Assembly: GCF_003369915.1 (NCBI RefSeq)
Contig: NC_046675.1
Coordinates: forward strand, 3,906,001-3,970,000
DNA length: 64,000 nucleotides
DNA from: Drosophila miranda
Taxonomy: Eukaryota > Arthropoda > Insecta > Diptera > Drosophilidae
Direction: 5' to 3'
This document shows positions 51,101 to 61,782 of the stretch, piece after piece (the stretch's first letter is position 1; every line of letters starts with the position of its first letter). The position numbers and the translations under genes are program-made. Below the pieces are notes generated by a model. That model worked only from the letters and a program-made list of their open reading frames with translations, ran no database searches and had not been told where the DNA came from.

Positions 51101-54100
51101 AGCTTTGTCCAATGATTAAGCCTGTCGTTGTTCAAATAAATAAATCTTAAATTATAAGCAGAGCTCGCAAGCACCTCTCAACTCTTTAAGGTGCTTTCGT
51201 GCTTTTACATACGCAATGAAGACGGAGCTTCCAAGCAAAAACTCTCTTTTTCGTCTCCTTTTCGATTCTGTTTGTGATCACAGGCTGGCAAAGTGTATTT
51301 TTCGTATGTATGCATGTATGTGCATGTGTTCTTGTGCTCGAGAGCTTAGCTTTACAAAGAGATCGGCTGCTTGTCTCTCACACTCGCCCACACACCACGA
51401 ACAAAAAGCTTTTAGTGTGAGACAGACGTGTTCAATCGTGCTCAACCGAAAGCACGAAACAAAGACAGCCACACAAAGCGAAGGTAGAAAAGGTGTTCGG
51501 CTCAGTGAGAGATAAGAGAGCAAGTAGGTGCGCTTGTTTTTTTTGTTTCTCCGTAGATCCCTTGGATAAATGTGTTTGCTGGTTATTTGCGAGCGGGGAT
51601 AAATACCAGTTCGGGTCAGTGAGAGGCTGGGCTTGGCTCTTCAGTAAGCAGAAAAATGTAAGTGTTCTTCTGAATATATCGAGCATATCGAGCACACCCA
51701 ATTCCACTGCCATTTACATGGTACTTAAAACTGATTGAGTAAAAACCGCCTGGCCCGCGGCTGTCTAAGGGCCAAACGACTGAGTATATAGAAGGCAGCA
51801 GAAAGAGAGAGAGAGAGAGAGAGAGAGGGAAAGAGGTACAAGTAGATGCAGTCACAAAAGTGGAGCATATTTACCCAGCCAACGGCAAGCGGCAAACGGC
51901 AAACGGCAGTGGCACAAACTGTCGATTGTGGAAATGTGTGTGTGTGAATGGGGGGACAGGGCAGGAGCTTGGACTTTGAGCCTGCGGCGGAGGCAATCCA
52001 TTTCAAAAGCAGGCTCCGGCGAGCACTTGACTTGCAATTGGCGCCTGCTTAAAAACAGCTGCCAACAGTGGCGGACATCGTGTTCTCATCGCCTTTGTTG
52101 GCACTCCTCTCTTTGTCTCCAGGATGAGGGCTGGAAGCTAAATCGCACCAACTACTACCAGGAGGGATGGCTGGCCACGGGCAATGTGCGCGGCATTGTG
52201 GGCGTCACCTTTACCACCTCCCATTGCCGCAAGAACATGGACTATCCGCTTCGGACCAACTACAATCTGCGCGGCCATCGATCGGATGTAAGTGGAGCAT
52301 CCGGTACGAGCCATCAATTCTTTTCTAATCTCTATTTCCCCTTTGGCAGGTCATCCTGGTCAAATGGAACGAGCCGTACCAGAAGCTGGCCTCCTGCGAC
52401 AGCTCGGGCATCATCTTTGTGTGGATAAAGTACGAGGGCCGATGGTCCATTGAGCTGATCAACGATCGGAACACGCCAGTGACACATTTCTCCTGGTCGC
52501 ACGACGGACGGATGGCCCTCATCTGCTACCAGGATGGCTTCGTTCTGGTGGGCTCTGTGGCGGGACAGCGCTATTGGTCCTCCATGCTGAACCTGGAGTC
52601 GACCATCACCTGCGGCATTTGGACGCCCGACGATCAGCAGGTGTATTTCGGCACCACCCAGGGCCAGGTGATCGTCATGGATGTCCATGGGGCGATGGTG
52701 TCGCAGGTGCAGCTCTCCAACGATGTGCCCATCACCTCGATGGCCTGGTCCTGCGAGAAGTTCAAAATGGAGGAGGGCGAAGAAGCAGAACCCGGCGTGA
52801 CTAATGCGGGTGAGTGCGGGAAAATATCTCTCTCTCTCTCCCTCTCTGGACTATCCCCAATAATCTCCTCTCTCTCTTTCCCCATAGCCAAACGCTCGTT
52901 TGTGCTGGCTGTTAGCTTCCAGAATGGATATATCTATCTGTTGAAGTCATTCGACGACGTCTCACCCGCACATATCAACACTTGCCTCAACGGCGCCCTC
53001 GGCATGGTCATGGAGTGGAGCAATTCCCGCGAACTGCTCGCCGTGGCTGGGACCCTGCGCACCGGGATGGATGGCCATGGCCTGAAGCCATCGGAGGACC
53101 CGACCACGCCCGCCAGCTACACGAATCTGGTCAAGTTCTACACGGAGACGGGGGCGTGTCTGTATCAGGCGCATATACCCTGCAACAGTGCCCCGGTGTC
53201 GGCCATTACGTGGGGCCACAACGACAAGCGTCTGTTTATTGCCACGGGAACGCAGGTGCACATTGCCTGGGTGTCGCGGCGGGTGGCCTCGCTGCAGTTG
53301 CTCTGCCGCCTGGAGATTCAGGCCAGCGTGGGCTCCGAGACGCTGCTGCCACTGCTGCCGTTGCCTTCTAGGATTAAGTCTCTAATTGGCAATCTGTTTG
53401 CTCAAACGATACGAGTGAGTGCATCATCTGTTTGTCTTTCTTTCAGTGATTTATGATCTATGATGCACCCTTTTTGCAGTGCTGTGTACCTGATCTGAAG
53501 TCGCTGCGCGATTTTGTATCGCGACCACCGCTCTGCTCCACGCGACTCCACTGCACCATGATCCGGCACGACGATGACTCCAATCTGAGCTCGGGCACCT
53601 GCTACACGCTCTACCTGGAGTATCTGGGGGGTCTGGTGCCGCTGCTCAAGGGCAAGCGCACCTCAAAGATACGCCCGGAGTTTGTCATATTCGATCCACA
53701 AGTGAATGGTGAGTGCGAGTCCCCCAGTTTCCGACTCATTTCTAAACTCATTTCACTCCCTTTTGTTAGATGCTTCTTTGTACTTTCAATACTCCGCGGA
53801 GGCCAAGAGCTCGTCGGGCTCCAGTCAGTCCACCACAACGGGCAACAGCGGACGCACCGACTCCTCGGACAGTGACTTCGAGGAGCGATCATCGCGCTTT
53901 GGTTCGCCCAGGACGCCGCGCAAGAAGCGAGTGCGGCCCAAGCGTCGCAACCAAGCGGGCGAGCGTGTGGGCACAGCAGGAGGAGGCGGAGCAGCAGCAG
54001 GAGGCAATGATCCGGACAGCCTGGACGAGCTGGCCTACGTGGACACACTGCCGGAGGTAAGGGGCATCCAACGTCTACCAGGCACATGCAATCACTGATC

Positions 54101-56964
54101 CCTCTATCTCTTAAGCAGGAAGTCAAGCTGGTGGAGGTGACCTCCAACATTTGGGGAACGAAATTCAAGATCCATGGACTTGCCAAAACCGTCCCAGCCA
54201 ATTTAGGCCAAGTAACATATAAGACGTCCCTTCTGCATTTGCAGCCGCGTCAGATGACGCTGGTGATCACCGAGCTACGCGACGATTTTCCACCTGGTCC
54301 CGATCCCAGCTTCAATCCCAACATCTTCTCCGAGGACGAAGACGAGCAGCAGCAGCAGCACCAGCAGCACCACCACGAGGCAGTGCCGCAGGTGAATGTG
54401 ACCACGCCCCAAGATGTGGCGACCGCCCTAAAGCCGCCGATGATGCCACAGCGACGCCTGCTGGAGGGTGCGTCTGCCCCACTGATTGCACCCATGTCGC
54501 CACGCCCCAATCGAATACTGGCGCGGCACAAGAACTCGCTGACGGTGAACGGCGGAGGAGGCGGGGAACGAGGCTCAAACGCGGGACTCAGTCCGTTGGC
54601 GCGGGCCGAGAGCTACGATGATGATTCATCCAATGACTCGCAGGAAGCAGGAGCCGCTGCTGCTGCCGCCGCCTGCCAGTCCACCACCGTGCTGCTGCAT
54701 CAGGCACCCTCCTCCAATGGCTCGGGGCCCAGCAGCAGCAGCAACGGCAGCGGCAACGGCAGCGGCAGCGGCAAGAATCTAACACGTCCAAAGACCATAA
54801 GCAGCTTCAAGAACAGCTACAGCCGCTCCAGCTCCAATTCCAGCTGCCAGTCGCGGCACGCCATCTCGCCGCTCTACTGCGACGGGGCTGTGCCCACGCT
54901 CCAGTCGCCCAAGAACGCGGTGGCACCCTCGGACATTATTTTCGAGAGGCCTGCAGTGCCGGGCGCCGGGCAGACCACCCTGATGTCCTACTCGAGCAAT
55001 GCGGACTATGCCAACAATGTGGTTCAGGTGAAGAATGCTCTGATGTCGGAACCCGTGCGCTCAGCCAATAGCCACGTGAACCCCGTGCCCCTCAATCTGA
55101 ATCTGAATCTGGAGCGCATGGATGCGAGGCAGGTCAAGTGCATGGCGCCGCATGCATCCGCATCCACATCCACATCGAAGCGACGTGATATGCTATACAT
55201 CGACGAGGAGACCCAGTCCCCGACACCCACCACGAGCAGCAGCAGCATGAAGCGGACGCCCACGGTGGTTTCCATAGCGCCCGCAATGCCCGACTCCATT
55301 ACGCGCAGCTGCAGCGTTGGCTACCTGGACTCCGTGGCCATCACGCCCTCCGACGAGGCACTGTCCGCCCTGCGCAAGGAGGCGCCCAACAAGCGTCTGG
55401 TGCTGGTGGACAAGCGACGCAACCGCCGGAAGCGGCAGCAGCAGGAAGATGCGCGACGGCACAAACTGCAGCAGACGGGCAAGTCCAAGAGCTTGGACTC
55501 GTGCGATCTGCTGTCGCTGCAAACGAAACTGTCCAGCAAGGAGCACGAGCTGGTGGTGAAGAAACTCCAGGAGATCTCCGACAGCAGTGCCTGCAGCAGT
55601 GCAGCCAACACGCTCTGCTTCAAGTGCCGCAACAACATGAACCCCAGCAGCGCCTGCAAGCGGTGCCAGCCCACGTCCAACGCTGTGCTCGACGAGATCA
55701 CGGCTGTGGTCAGCGTGGAGGCACCCGCGAAAGAGGCACCGCCTGCCACACAGCCACTCACAGCCACACAGCCAAAGCCCGCGACCAAGAAACGCTTCGA
55801 TGTCATCACCAGCTTCACGGACTCTCCGCTCTTCACGCGAAAGCATCGCTTCGGCTACGGGCGCAGCAAAGATGGTGCCGGGACAGAAAACTCCACCCCA
55901 GTGTTGGGACGAAAGCAGGATAACACTTTCAGCTTTGTCAAGCAGCTGTCCGAGGTGCGCTGGCGTCGCAAGGAGCCACCGCCACAGGGGCAGGTGAATG
56001 GATCCAGCAATGCCAGCACCTTGGAGAGGCAGCAGCAGCTAGAAACAACTGGAGCCGCCGCCTGCGGTGCCGTAGAGGCCACGCCCGTGGAAGCCAAGGC
56101 ATCTGTGTCGCTGCACACCCAGGTAGGAGGACTACCTCCATCTTTAAGAGTATTCCTTTTATCAAATATTATCCTCTTCAGGCTCTTACAACTTTGGAGA
56201 ACATAATCAGCCGCCTGCGGGATCTGGACGAGGGTCGTTTGACGCCACCCTCGACGCCACAGCGTCTGCCACGCAGCTCTCCGGCCTCGCCGGCGGCCAG
56301 CAAGAAGAACAAGCGCCAGCAGAGCAATTCCCCCATACGCCACATTCTCAACTCTCCGCTGCTCAATCGCAGGCAGCGCAAGAAGCCGAGCATCATCGAG
56401 AGCTCGGACGATGAGGGAAACCAGACGAACGGCTCTGGCGCAGAGGAGAGCAGCAACAACGGTGGGGGCAATGGCAAGCAGTATCGCGACCTGGAGACAT
56501 TCCAAAAGGCACAGCTGCGTCAGAAGGTGAGATCAAGAGCCCCCAATCCAAATCCAAATCAACTCTAAGGGAAGTCCTCTTATCCACAGCTGAAGCGCGG
56601 CAAGATCGAGCCGAATGGCAGTGCCAGCTGTGCCAATCCGGCACCGGTGCGTCGGGAATTCGTGATGCACAACAAGGCCCCCATGTGGAACGAGATGAGT
56701 CAGGTGTATCAGCTGGATTTCGGTGGCCGCGTTACCCAGGAGTCGGCCAAGAACTTCCAAATTGAGTTCCGTGGCAAGCAGGTGAGCACCGAACATTACT
56801 TTCCTTAAGAATATCTCAACTAATTCCTGCTCTAACCGCACCATTAGGTCATGCAATTTGGTCGTATCGATGGGAATGCCTACACATTAGACTTCCAGTA
56901 TCCCTTTTCCGCCCTACAAGCCTTTGCCGTGGCTCTGGCAAATGTAACACAGCGACTAAAGTAA
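34622..56964 (+). CDS. Tusp: Tusp, TULP4-type WD40/SOCS/tubby superfamily protein, ten coding exons
   Basis: Exons: 34622-34717, 52123-52287, 52350-52809, 52888-53414, 53480-53708, 53770-54056, 54119-56122, 56182-56526, 56590-56781, 56848-56964, totalling 4422 nt (1473 aa), every junction in frame. TULP4 proteins are intracellular, and their SOCS box suggests a Cullin-RING ligase adaptor. WD40 repeats cover about 33-410, with [24 protein letters not shown] and [15 protein letters not shown] visible. A SOCS-like segment leads into the first tubby piece (437-490, [15 protein letters not shown]). A second piece follows (589-646, [23 protein letters not shown]), then a Ser/Gln/Pro-rich insert of about 740 residues, then the C-terminal piece (1391-1473, [20 protein letters not shown]). 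The split tubby domain is the family hallmark. The 17.4-kb intron 34718-52122 hosts an opposite-strand gene. The stop is TAA. Confidence 0.93.
36284..36296 (+). repeat. solo CAGTGCGTTTCAG terminus
   Basis: Identical over 13 nt to the terminal inverted repeat of the element at 41612-42401, and also preceded by TA. I found no partner end nearby. Confidence 0.5.
38173..38274. repeat. short tandem duplication
   Basis: Two copies of about 40 bp (38173-38212 and 38234-38274), sharing ATCAATGT and GATCATGCA words with several substitutions, about 61 bp apart. Confidence 0.7.
39013..39047. repeat. (CCYGT)n pentanucleotide repeat
   Basis: Seven units of TCCYG: CCCGT units flanked by CCTGT units. Confidence 0.85.
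39420..39800. other. extremely A/T-rich block
   Basis: Almost pure A/T with repeated ATTATTATA words and very few G or C. There is no gene signal. It resembles degenerate simple sequence. Confidence 0.7.
41612..42401. mobile_element. Tc1/mariner-type non-autonomous TIR element (790 bp)
   Basis: The left end CAGTGCGTTTCAGG (41612-41625) and right end CCTGAAACGCACTG (42388-42401) are perfect 14-bp inverted repeats, and each is flanked by TA (41610-41611 and 42402-42403), the Tc1/mariner target duplication. The interior is A/T-rich and has no transposase frame. It holds a duplicated segment of about 70 bp (41861-41929 and 41987-42050) and a (CT)n tract (42153-42189). Family name unknown. Confidence 0.75.
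42153..42189. repeat. (CT)n microsatellite
   Basis: About 18 CT units, inside the TIR element. Confidence 0.9.
44219..44241. repeat. GACCGGCGG tandem repeat
   Basis: Two full copies and one partial copy of the 9-bp unit, just beyond the nested gene's 3' end. Confidence 0.8.
44279..44284 (-). terminator. poly(A) signal of the nested MBF2-like gene
   Basis: AATAAA on the minus strand, 86 nt after the TAG at 44370-44372. Confidence 0.55.
44370..47375 (-). CDS. secreted protein with two MBF2-like domains, nested in a Tusp intron, four exons
   Basis: Exons, minus strand: 47375-47148, 45537-45087, 45033-44906, 44849-44370, totalling 1287 nt (428 aa), all GT-AG and in frame. A signal peptide covers about residues 1-23. 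Domain 1 (about 28-126) has [16 protein letters not shown] and [10 protein letters not shown]. Domain 2 (about 221-317) has [17 protein letters not shown] and [12 protein letters not shown]. This pattern fits the insect MBF2 family (Pfam MBF2), originally named as a coactivator but mostly signal-peptide proteins. Between the domains is a strongly acidic linker (about 147-205). The C-terminus is proline-rich, then has a hydrophobic stretch and five Gln before the stop, possibly a GPI-anchor signal or membrane tail. Position between dsd and Tusp suggests the D. melanogaster CG5630 orthologue, from memory. Function unknown. Confidence 0.8.
45538..47147 (-). other. intron 1 of the nested gene
   Basis: 1.6-kb intron, donor GTGAGT at 47147 and acceptor TTTGCAG ending at 45538. 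The stretch about 46180-46830 differs in texture from its surroundings (mixed GC with GGCCC, GGATCC and CCCCCGAG words) and may be an old mobile-element insertion. No open frame or terminal repeats are visible. Confidence 0.5.
49302..49340. repeat. CAGCAGC/CCAGCAG tandem repeat
   Basis: Imperfect seven-base repeat of GCAGCCA units. Confidence 0.8.
51804..51827. repeat. (GA)n microsatellite
   Basis: About 12 GA units in the last part of the long Tusp intron. It could bind GAGA factor. Confidence 0.9.
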
Positions 56965-57955
56965 TTTCCGAGGCAGGGTCTATGAGAATGTGTGTGTATA
57001 TCGCAACGTATCGTATCCGTATCCGTATCCGTATCCTTATTGTGCATTGCATTGCGCTCTACAAAATGTCGCCAGCTGATTGCAGCAGCAGTTGCTTTTT
57101 TGGCCTATGCTATACATATATTTTTTATACCAAATGGCAGACGACAGACGACGAAGACGACCGACCGACCGATTAGCGAAAATTTGCCTTTTCATTTTGT
57201 ATATAATGTATTTATATGATATGATTGTGTATGTATGATCTTTAGGTTTCTGAACAGATGCCGTATCGTATTTTTAGTGAGCGTAATGAACACGTACCAC
57301 CACACCACTGATTGAAGGTTTTGCCATATGCAAAAAACATATGTAGTGCATATGCATAATGGGTGTCACAGTCCGATCCATTTTTGTGCAATATTTGTAT
57401 GACAAATTTTTTGGATTAAGTGTAGTCGGGTAGCCGGGTAGCCGCAGAAGGTGTAAATTTGTAGCCGTAAACGATGTAATATTTTAAATGTAAAACCCAA
57501 GCAACTAAAATTAGATCAGAGTCGATTTTTAACACTAGTTTGTACAAGAGCAGCCTTTTTTGCATAGAGCTTCGTTTCTTGCTTTACTCGATTTAAGTGC
57601 AATACAAAAATTCCTTTCGTTAACACTCTAATAGACATAAGCCAATATGAATATGAATATGAGCCCCTTGAACGGGGGAGGGGGAGACGTAAAAGCGATT
57701 ACTTAATGCTAGGCCTAGCGTACTCGTATTTTGTATATGTGTAAACAAATTGGGAAGTGAATGTTGGAATGGAAAACAAATCTCTGTGCTTTTTCCTCTT
57801 ACTCTTTTTGGTAGTTAGGCTTAAATTCAAATGAAAATTCGTTATTGTAATTGTTGTGAATATTGAAAATAAGCACCGGAGTCGTAAACGATTTAGGCGA
57901 TCTACTACATTCATACATACATCATTAAATAAATGTATTTTACGTGAATAAAGGC
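56965..57955 (+). other. Tusp: Tusp 3' UTR
   Basis: About 1 kb from the TAA to the AATAAA at 57947. Contains a (CGTATC)n repeat at about 57010-57035 and A/T-rich DNA. The tail abuts or overlaps the 3' end of the convergent crotonase gene. Confidence 0.6.
57947..57952 (+). terminator. Tusp poly(A) signal
   Basis: Canonical AATAAA near the converging gene. A second AATAAA-like word (AAATAAATG) lies near 57927. Confidence 0.55.
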
Positions 57956-58072
57956 TTTCGTTTTATAAAAATAACAACATAAATATATCAGATATCGTGT
58001 AAACACAACCTAAATATTGCACCATGAAATAAGATATGAAAATATCCCACCTATATACAGATTCTGCTCGTA

Positions 58073-59111
58073 TCACGTCTTTTTCAATTGCTTCTCCAGT
58101 TCGATCTCGGCCTTCTCCCAATCTGGAATGGTTTTCTCCTTGATGTGCCACGAGTCGGTTTTGGGTCCCTTTTCCTCAGCTGCTCAGAGATGGAAAAAGG
58201 ATAATAAAATATAGAGCTCTTCCTTAGATCAACCACTCACAGGTCTTGAATCGCCTCACGCCCTCTTGCATGTCCGTGACCATTTCGGATGTCACATTCA
58301 TGACTTCATTGTAAGTGCCGGCATAGAAACCGGGTCGGTTATAGGTATTCGCATTCTCCAGCACAGCGTTCCGATCGTGCATCAGCGAGCCCATGGGAAA
58401 TTTTGCAATCGAGAAGGCTAAATTTACGGCCTGGCCAAGGGCTGTGCCCGTGGCAACGATTCGATTCACCAGACCTATGCGCAGCGCTTCACGGGCATAG
58501 ACACGTCGACCCGTTTCAATAATATCCAGGGCATTCGAGAAGCCCACTGCAGCGGCTAGACGCACTGTGCCGCCATCGCTAATCGGGACACCCAGCCGTC
58601 GATTGAAGAAACCCAGAACAGCTGTGTCTTCCATCACTCGCAGGTCACACAGCAGGGCCAGCTCCAGGCCACCGGCCACACAGAAGCCGCTAATGCCACA
58701 CACAATGGGTTTGCGTAGATGCCGCCGTGTGGGTCCCACAGAACCCTCATGACGCAACAGAAAGTTCAGGCTGCCACGATCCGCCTCTGCTTGGAGTTCC
58801 TCCAGATCATAGCCGGCACAGAAGGAGCCACCAATGCCGTACAACACGCCCACGGGAGACGTATCATCCGCCTCGAACTGGCTGATGGCTTCGCCCAGTT
58901 TTTGTGCAGTGAGTGCATCGATGGAGTTACGCTTTTGTTCCCGATTCAGGCCGATCAATGTTATATGAGAATCCTTCTCCACGAGCACTGTGGGAGCGTC
59001 ACCACTGTCCTTGCTTTCTTCCACATGCCTAGCAGCTGTTAAACAAATAGTCCTTCTGGCTGAATTTGAACAGTTCACGCGTGGAAACAGTTTATAAACA
59101 ATTCTAATCAT
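58073..59111 (-). CDS. CG5611: enoyl-CoA hydratase/isomerase (crotonase) family protein, mitochondrial (CG5611-like), two exons
   Basis: Exons, minus strand: 59111-58241 and 58179-58073, totalling 978 nt (325 aa). The junction ACCT|GTGAGT to GAGCAG|CTGAGG keeps frame, and the second exon adds a Lys/Glu-rich 36-residue tail. The Arg-rich, acid-poor N-terminus (1-30) suggests mitochondrial import. The crotonase oxyanion-hole segments are GGSFCAGYDLEEL (94-106) and GFCVAGGLELALLCD (142-156). Glu150 aligns with rat enoyl-CoA hydratase Glu144. The second catalytic Glu (rat Glu164), exactly 20 residues later, is Asn170 in GFFNRRLGVP, followed by SDGGT. The FFNRR form is common in bacterial crotonase-like proteins as I recall. 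Hydratase activity is therefore uncertain and the substrate unknown. The symbol is from memory and synteny. Confidence 0.88.
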
Positions 59112-60944
59112 TTCACCGCGAAAACAACTGTGCAGTGTTGGGCAACGTTGAAATTGTCGTCTTCAGAGGCGAAAAGGGTGTGTTGATTGTATGGTTGTGT
59201 TTGTGTGGAAAAAAACAGAATCTTAACCCATGGTAGACCAGTGGCTATTAAAATGTACTCAGCGAAAGAGATTAAACTTGGAAAAACATCGTGTTTGTTT
59301 TTACTTATATGGTAATATATATATATATATTATGCAGCCATTCATAATTTTGCTTCAACATTTTTAGTTATATTAAAATGTTCTTTTACATAATATATAA
59401 ATATTAGTTCAAATTCTTTGATATTTTTTTATATGCTATTTATATAATATAATTTGGAATATGTAATTTGCTTGTTGTCGGGACATAAGGGCTAAGAATA
59501 TATCAACAATCTTTTCGCAACAACAAGCAAGCATGTACTGCACTTCCGACAAGACCGCCTTGTATAATTCCATCTTGGATAGGATGGATCGTAAATGACA
59601 ATATAGAAACAGCATTATTTTCCGCGGCCCAACTCAAGCTGTTCGCCTGTTTAAACAGAGGGGTGTTGAGTGGGCTAAGTTTCTTCATTCACTTATGATT
59701 CATGGTCACACTGGTGGGGAAAAAAAGAAAATACATTTTAAAACTCTGCGCTGCCAATAAACAGATATTTACAAGTAAAAAAATTTACAATTTGTGTGGA
59801 AAGTAATCTTTGAAGTGCGGCGCGTGTGCCAGCGCATTGTATTCGTGGAGTACACAAACAATTCCAGTGATATAAGCAAAGTACAAAACAGTCGCCGCTT
59901 CCTCTTGGACCTCGACTACGCTCGCTGAACTCCCGTTTGCAGACAAAGAAAGGATAGGTTAAAACGGTAACCAAACAATCCCATTCCATTTGCGTGAATA
60001 TGCAATTACTGCTTCGGGGCAAGGACTGCAACAATGGATGGCGGGGCAGGGCATGGGCGTCCACAACAAAAGAACGCGCGAGTGTCGGCAAGCGGCGGCC
60101 CGCCCTGTGCCCAGGCGTTGCATGTGGCGTAATGTCTCACTTGAACTTTAATTGAATTGGCATCCGTATTGTGGTTAAATCATGTCAGACCGGAGGCGCC
60201 GTCAGACAGTCGCGCCGCCCTACACGCCCGTCCGCCCACCCTGCATTATTAGATCTTAATTGTGTCTATTTTTATCAGTGCGCGTCTGCCGGTGCGGTGG
60301 CTTCCGCGTCACCGCAACATTTGGGCGCACTCGTCTGTCGACGCGCCTCCCCCACGCGCTCCACCCATGCATCATTGGAGGCTCCCGAGGGCCCTGGTTC
60401 TGTGTGTTCTCTGGCCTCTGGCGCAGCGCAACTGTTGCCATTTGCTCTGCTCTGGTTGTGTGTTTTCCTCGCTGTTCCCATTATTTTCTATGAGTGGCGC
60501 AGTCGAGTGTCGCATCATGATCTATTTTCGTAAATTTTATTTGCAAAAACAAGAGTCTCTCCTCCGAGCAGAAACGAGACTGTCGTTTTATGTTTGTTGT
60601 TCTGGCTGTGGGACACACCTTTCGAACGCCCAGCCTTTTGATCACACAGAGATATACGGGTGTAGGCCAGGTTGTTAGTCGCTGGTGCAGCAGTTCAGTT
60701 CTGTAGACCCTAAAGGCAATTAAAGTATGTATTCAGAAATGTGGTATGTGGTATGTGGTATGTGGTCAGAGCTTGCCACAACAAAGTTTATTGCCTCAAG
60801 TAGAACTTAATTAATTGAATTAAGCGCGCACGCATTCATTGGAAAGACATTCTCACATACGAGTGCACACTTATACTCACGTCTTTCTGTGTTCGTTCTC
60901 TTACTCTTTTGCCGGTCGCACAGCACACATAGTCACGACTCACG
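59112..60944. other. intergenic region between the divergent CG5611-like gene and Mtl
   Basis: Should contain both promoters and the Mtl 5' UTR. Seen: (AT)n near 59315-59332, an Ohler motif 1 word at 59703-59713, a GGTATGT tandem repeat near 60741-60765 and a GTTCAGTTCTG initiator-like word near 60690. A CAG near 60921 could be a leader acceptor. No extra coding exon is supported. Confidence 0.5.
59703..59713 (+). promoter_or_regulatory. Ohler motif 1 / M1BP-type core promoter element
   Basis: TGGTCACACTG matches the motif 1 consensus YGGTCACACTR. In plus orientation it would suit a distal Mtl start; read in reverse it could serve the crotonase gene 590 bp away. Confidence 0.45.
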
Positions 60945-61782
60945 ATGTCAACCGGAAGGCCCATAAAATGTGTTGTCGTTGGTGACGGCACCGTCGGAAA
61001 GACTTGCATGCTAATCTCCTACACAACAGACAGTTTTCCCGGTGAATATGTGCCTACAGTGTGAGTATATCCGATACTTCTTCCGGTACCTACTGATTGA
61101 GATCATTACTAACTTTTACCATTGTTTAAACGCATAGCTTCGATAATTACTCCGCACCCATGCAAGTGGACACAATACAGGTCTCGCTGGGACTTTGGGA
61201 TACAGCGGGACAGGAAGACTACGACCGCCTGCGTCCACTCTCCTACCCACAGACAGATGTTTTCCTGATATGCTACAGCGTGGCGAGTCCCTCGTCATTC
61301 GAAAATGTCACCTCGAAATGGTATCCGGAGATAAAGCACCACTGTCCCGACGCGCCCATTATTCTAGTTGGTAAGTTGCCAGCTCATGGCTCATGGCAGC
61401 TCTGCCCATTCCCACAAGAACGAGTTGTATATGTGGCGTATTGTATTGCAGGCACTAAAATCGATTTGCGGGAAGATCGTGAGACGTTGAGTGGCCTGGC
61501 CGAACAGGGTCTGACGCCGCTAAAGCGCGAGCAAGGTCAGAAGCTGGCGAATAAAATACGCGCTGTGAAATACATGGAGTGCTCCGCCTTGACGCAGCGC
61601 GGCCTTAAGCAAGTAAGTCATCAGAGTGGCGTCGGGCGCACCCACTTACGCACACACGAGCATATGATCTCACTTATCGCTTTTTCCCTTGTGTTGCATT
61701 TTAGGTGTTCGAAGAAGCGGTGCGTGCCGTACTCAGACCAGAGCCATTAAAGCGACGCCAGCGAAAGTGTCTAGTTATGTAA
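60945..61782 (+). CDS. Mtl: Mtl (Mig-2-like), Rac-related Rho-family GTPase, four exons
   Basis: Exons: 60945-61060, 61138-61370, 61452-61612, 61705-61782, totalling 588 nt (195 aa), all in frame. A membrane-anchored GTP switch acting with Rac on actin, migration and axon guidance. The P-loop is GDGTVGKT (13-20, Gly15 aligning with Rac Gly12). Switch I reads YVPTVFDNYSA, switch [20 protein letters not shown] (Gln64 aligning with Rac Gln61), the guanine-specificity motif is GTKID, and the Rho insert region follows. The C-terminus has a polybasic KRRQRK and a CLVM CaaX box, so prenylation at Cys192 is expected. A terminal Met would favour farnesylation, by inference. It is Rac-like but differs in the insert and tail, which fits Mtl rather than Rac1/2. 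The length matches the family. Confidence 0.95.

Larger units (their letters stand above)
47376..52122 (+). other. Tusp intron, part downstream of the nested gene
   Basis: The first few hundred bases should hold the promoter of the minus-strand nested gene. Repeats present are GCCGAGT-type units near 47538-47560, (CAGC)-type units at 49302-49340 and (GA)n at 51804-51827. I see no supported coding exon. The acceptor GTCTCCAG ends at 52122. Confidence 0.55.

Noticed and set aside
51598..51660. Possible alternative Tusp promoter (GATAAATA box) with a GTAAGT donor at 51658
   Set aside because: The spacing from the TATA-like word to either TCAGT word is about 20 or 45 bp, not about 30, and the short exon would add no ATG in frame. 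Kept only as a weak possibility.
55193..55846. 217-codon minus-strand frame across Tusp exon 7
   Set aside because: Antisense of a long, repetitive GC-rich coding exon. No family resemblance.
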